Assembly (NCBI GenBank): GCA_028691965.1
Contig: JAQUYE010000013.1
Location: forward strand, 1-47,250
Direction: 5' to 3'
Length of the DNA stretch: 47,250 bases
Source: Paludibacter sp.
GTDB taxonomy: Bacteria; Bacteroidota; Bacteroidia; Bacteroidales; Paludibacteraceae
The translations under genes were made by a program, and so were the position numbers. Shown here in pieces: positions 45,090 to 47,250 of the stretch (the first letter of the stretch is position 1; each line of letters opens with the position of its first letter). Under the pieces are notes generated by a model. It made no database searches, was not told the DNA's origin, and worked only from the letters and a program-made list of their open reading frames with translations.

Positions 45090-46297
45090 TTACGGTTTGA
45101 GGTATCGACATGACGCCTTATCAGTCGGCGCAACCGTCGTGTGGTACGCAGTATAAGCAACAACAGTACCGGCAAAATGGCAAGTGGTACCAGTTGAACC
45201 TCCAGACTAATTACCAGTGCAGCTGTAAGGAGCAAGACCAGGTTCACGATATGATAAAACAGCAGGAACTTACGTGCAGAACGAATCCAGATTAAAACTG
45301 CGGGAATAAAGTTGAGGGGATTCAACCACAGTAAATTCCAGTTATCACCCACCAGGGGATGTACTGAAAAAAAACTCAACAGGAAAATAATACTTCCTGC
45401 CAGAGCAGTTATACTATAAAGAATTGTATCAAAGCTTTTCGATTGCCATCTGCGTTTGTGAGGAAGCAGGCTTAGCAGAATCCCTGCAACCAGCCATAAT
45501 AAGGTAAAAAACAGGGGATGTAACCACCAGGGAGTAGTAGTAACCAATTTAGCATAAGGACCAGTTATCATCCTCATTTCTGACACTAACTTGCGATTCC
45601 CCGATTCACTTCCGTCGGGACTTATCTGCGCTTTTTGCAGATCATTCCTCAGCAATTCAGGCAGAAACGAAGCTCCACCCTGATTGACTGGCTGATCTGC
45701 CTGTGCTCCGAACACTATATTTATACCCAGACTCAACCAGGCATCGTTCCCAACATAATGATGAATTAGTTCCCGATAGGTTTCCGATGAATAACCGGAT
45801 TCATAGCTTAACACTCCCTGAAGCGCCTCTTCGAGAATCACCTTCGGACGGGTAGCACAGTTATCGAACACAAAATTATAGCGGTACATCCTGTTTTGGG
45901 GAAGATAGTTGATGTTCAACAAATCGATCAGCTGCTTTTTTTCGGTCGCAGTAAGATTAAGTACCTGCTCCCATACCACCGATTCTCTTTCCTTGTATTC
46001 TTCAAGAAAATATTCGGTAGGATAAACACCTAACAAGTAATCTGTTTCTCCTCTTAAAAACTTCCAATAGAAATTTTCAGTGCGAAAATCAAAGATCCCG
46101 TAATTGTATGCCATATCACGTCCCTGATTATCTTTTATCCTCAGGGCGGTATGTCCGAAACGTGCATATACAGCTTCTCCAGGCTCACAGGTTAGCAAAC
46201 TAACCTCAACTGAATCACCAAATTGGAGAGCCTGCGCAGTCACCGGCAGTGATGCGGCAACTAACAATACGATAATCAGATGGGTAAATCCTTTCAT
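45071..46297 (-). CDS. DUF4105 (Lnb N-terminal-like) envelope protein
   Basis: A 408-aa protein from the ATG at 46297; the frame continues to 46321 but the -7 box at 46326-46319 would lie inside it. A signal peptide (MKGFTHLIIVLLVAASLPVTAQA) is followed by the papain-like DUF4105 domain (about residues 25-220), with the His in ARFGHTALRIKD near 45 and the Cys in FVFDNCATRPKVI near 142. About four to five helices (about 280-395) follow, and the C-terminus is Arg-rich. The domain is proposed to be a periplasmic cysteine peptidase or amidase; its substrate is not known. Confidence 0.85.
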   Translation of the reverse strand: MKGFTHLIIVLLVAASLPVTAQALQFGDSVEVSLLTCEPGEAVYARFGHTALRIKDNQGRDMAYNYGIFDFRTENFYWKFLRGETDYLLGVYPTEYFLEEYKERESVVWEQVLNLTATEKKQLIDLLNINYLPQNRMYRYNFVFDNCATRPKVILEEALQGVLSYESGYSSETYRELIHHYVGNDAWLSLGINIVFGAQADQPVNQGGASFLPELLRNDLQKAQISPDGSESGNRKLVSEMRMITGPYAKLVTTTPWWLHPLFFTLLWLVAGILLSLLPHKRRWQSKSFDTILYSITALAGSIIFLLSFFSVHPLVGDNWNLLWLNPLNFIPAVLIWIRSARKFLLFYHIVNLVLLLTAALVISLEVQLVPLAILPVLLLLILRTTRRLRRLIRRHVDTSNRKWKWRS

Positions 46298-46318
46298 GCA
46301 ATTTCCTGAAAATTCAGG

Positions 46319-46326
46319 CAAATGTA
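46319..46326 (-). promoter_or_regulatory. -7 box of the DUF4105-kdsB-lptB-murB gene series
   Basis: Minus strand TACATTTG (46326-46319). It is directly followed by the palindrome CCTGAAAATTCAGG (46306-46319), which would lie around the transcript start. Confidence 0.5.
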
Positions 46327-46346
46327 ATAATTTTGCAGCAATAATA

Positions 46347-46388
46347 TTGTATTTAACAAAAAACTACTAAATTTGTGCTGTAAAACAG
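46347..46388 (+). promoter_or_regulatory. Promoter of the Crp/Fnr-type regulator gene
   Basis: TTG at 46347-46349, 18 nt, TAAATTTG at 46368-46375. A small inverted repeat CTGT-AAA-ACAG (46378-46388) follows near the expected start and could be an autoregulatory site. Confidence 0.55.
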
Positions 46389-46416
46389 TGTTATCAAACA
46401 TATTTCCCTTGAATTC

Positions 46417-47118
46417 ATGGCTAAAAAGATGACAACTTCGCACCGATCTCTTGACGAAATAATGACGGTTTGGGATGTACTAACTCCCGACGAAAGACAA
46501 TTTTTGCGCTCCAACTACACAGTGCATCATTTCAACAAAAATGATATGATTCAGATTGAGGGCGACATTCCGACCCACATGATGATTTTAGAGTCGGGTA
46601 AGGCAAAGGTTTACAAGGAAGGAGTGGGAAGTCGGGCTCAGATCATCCGCATGCTGAAACCCGGTGAGCATTTCGGGTATCGCGCCATCATAGCCAACGA
46701 AACCTACAACACGAATGTATCAGCATTCGAAGCCTCTACCGTCTTCATGATCAAAGGAGATATATTTCTATCTATACTAAGAAACAACAATGCCTTTTGT
46801 TACCGCTTTCTCGAAGAATTGGCCAGCGATTTGGCTGCATCTGATGCAAGAACTGTCAATCTGACACAAAAGCATATCCGTGGAAGATTGGCAGAGGCTT
46901 TGTTGATGCTCAAGAAAAGTTATGGACTGGAAGAAGACGGCGCTACTATCAGCATCTACCTTTCACGTGAAGATCTGGCAAACTTATCCAATATGACTAC
47001 CTCGAATGCTATTCGCACGCTTTCGAATTTCGTAAACGAGCATGTAATTGCCATGGACGGACGTAAATTAAAGATAATTGATGAAGAGCAACTGATCCGG
47101 ATCAGCAAAATGGGCTAA
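46417..47118 (+). CDS. Crp/Fnr-family transcriptional regulator
   Basis: A 233-aa protein. Residues 25-140 are a cyclic-nucleotide-binding-type beta-roll (QIEGDIPTHMMILESGKAKVYKEG, then LKPGEHFGYRAIIANE). The helix-turn-helix is near 185-210 (LSREDLANLSNMTTSNAIRTLSNF). The N-terminal Cys cluster of FNR is absent, so direct Fe-S oxygen sensing is unlikely. The effector is unknown. Whether it reads the FNR-like box at 31652 cannot be told. The next gene starts 9 bp downstream. Confidence 0.92.
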   Translation: MAKKMTTSHRSLDEIMTVWDVLTPDERQFLRSNYTVHHFNKNDMIQIEGDIPTHMMILESGKAKVYKEGVGSRAQIIRMLKPGEHFGYRAIIANETYNTNVSAFEASTVFMIKGDIFLSILRNNNAFCYRFLEELASDLAASDARTVNLTQKHIRGRLAEALLMLKKSYGLEEDGATISIYLSREDLANLSNMTTSNAIRTLSNFVNEHVIAMDGRKLKIIDEEQLIRISKMG

Positions 47119-47127
47119 CCAACACAA

Positions 47128-47250
47128 ATGACACAAAATCAGATTGAACAGACATCAGCAAAAGCAATTGAATTCGCTTTAGGCGGACAATTAAAGGAGG
47201 CAATCGACACAACCCGCTTACTTGCCGATGAGCTGCAATGGGAGATCGGA
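47128..47250 (+). CDS. Unidentified protein, N-terminal fragment cut by the window end
   Basis: The ATG at 47128 opens a frame that remains open to the last base, 41 codons. The sequence (MTQNQIEQTSAKAIEFALGGQ...) is helical, polar and without a signal peptide; the repeating Ala/Leu spacing resembles a helical-repeat protein, but too little is visible for a call. It is probably cotranscribed with the Crp/Fnr gene. Confidence 0.6.
   Translation, partial: MTQNQIEQTSAKAIEFALGGQLKEAIDTTRLLADELQWEIG

Overview
The window is chromosomal DNA from a member of the Bacteroidota, most likely order Bacteroidales. The main evidence is the promoter type. Thirteen gene starts are preceded by the Bacteroidetes -7 box TAnnTTTG, most of them with a TTG about 18-21 nt upstream, and classical -35/-10 promoters and strong Shine-Dalgarno sequences are scarce. 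Gene content agrees: a thiamine-riboswitch-controlled TonB-dependent receptor, a leuA-leuC-leuD-synthase-leuB operon, NrfHA with ResB/CcsA-type cytochrome c maturation, a GH29 fucosidase, a DUF4105 protein and an LPS/peptidoglycan gene group. The genus cannot be fixed from sequence reading alone. No IS element, prophage, CRISPR array or rRNA was seen; one tRNA is present.

Layout. 1-3213: a 5'-truncated 7TM-HD phosphohydrolase (PgpH-like) and a CstA-family carrier. 3365-8393: a TetR regulator with a co-directional export operon (RND/MMPL transporter, LolA-like lipoprotein-sorting protein, outer-membrane barrel), marked by two matching palindromic operators. 8556-10879 (minus): cysK-metY sulfur assimilation. 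10930-13366 (minus): TonB-dependent receptor behind a TPP riboswitch. 13407-14514: an exported protein of unknown function. 14533-20947: the leucine operon, preceded by a complete ribosome-mediated attenuator (Leu-rich 20-codon leader peptide, antiterminator, terminator). 20936-22511 (minus): pabB-pabC. 22678-24859: two soluble histidine kinases, the second with an N-terminal receiver. 24871-27246: Sua5/TsaC, a lipase-like hydrolase and a hemerythrin protein.

27254-35964 is a nitrite/nitric oxide respiration and detoxification block: ccsA, resB, nrfA and nrfH on the minus strand, a divergent Rrf2-family Fe-S regulator, a quinol-type nitric oxide reductase and an overlapping PepSY membrane protein. 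The nrfH-rrf2 intergenic region holds an FNR-like palindrome. The hemerythrin gene just before the block probably belongs to the same stress response.

35964-36515 is a gene-poor stretch holding an orphan promoter-terminator unit that looks like a small RNA of about 85 nt. After it come an alpha-L-fucosidase, a GlsB/YeaQ-type small membrane protein, ovoA (ovothiol biosynthesis, minus), tRNA-Ser(GCU) (minus), mltG, then murB, lptB, a gamma-carbonic-anhydrase-like protein, kdsB and a DUF4105 protein (all minus), a Crp/Fnr regulator, and the first 41 codons of a gene running off the right edge.

The most noteworthy items are the leucine attenuator, the orphan small RNA candidate, the TetR twin operators with compensatory base changes, and the nitrosative-stress block with its qNOR-PepSY pair.
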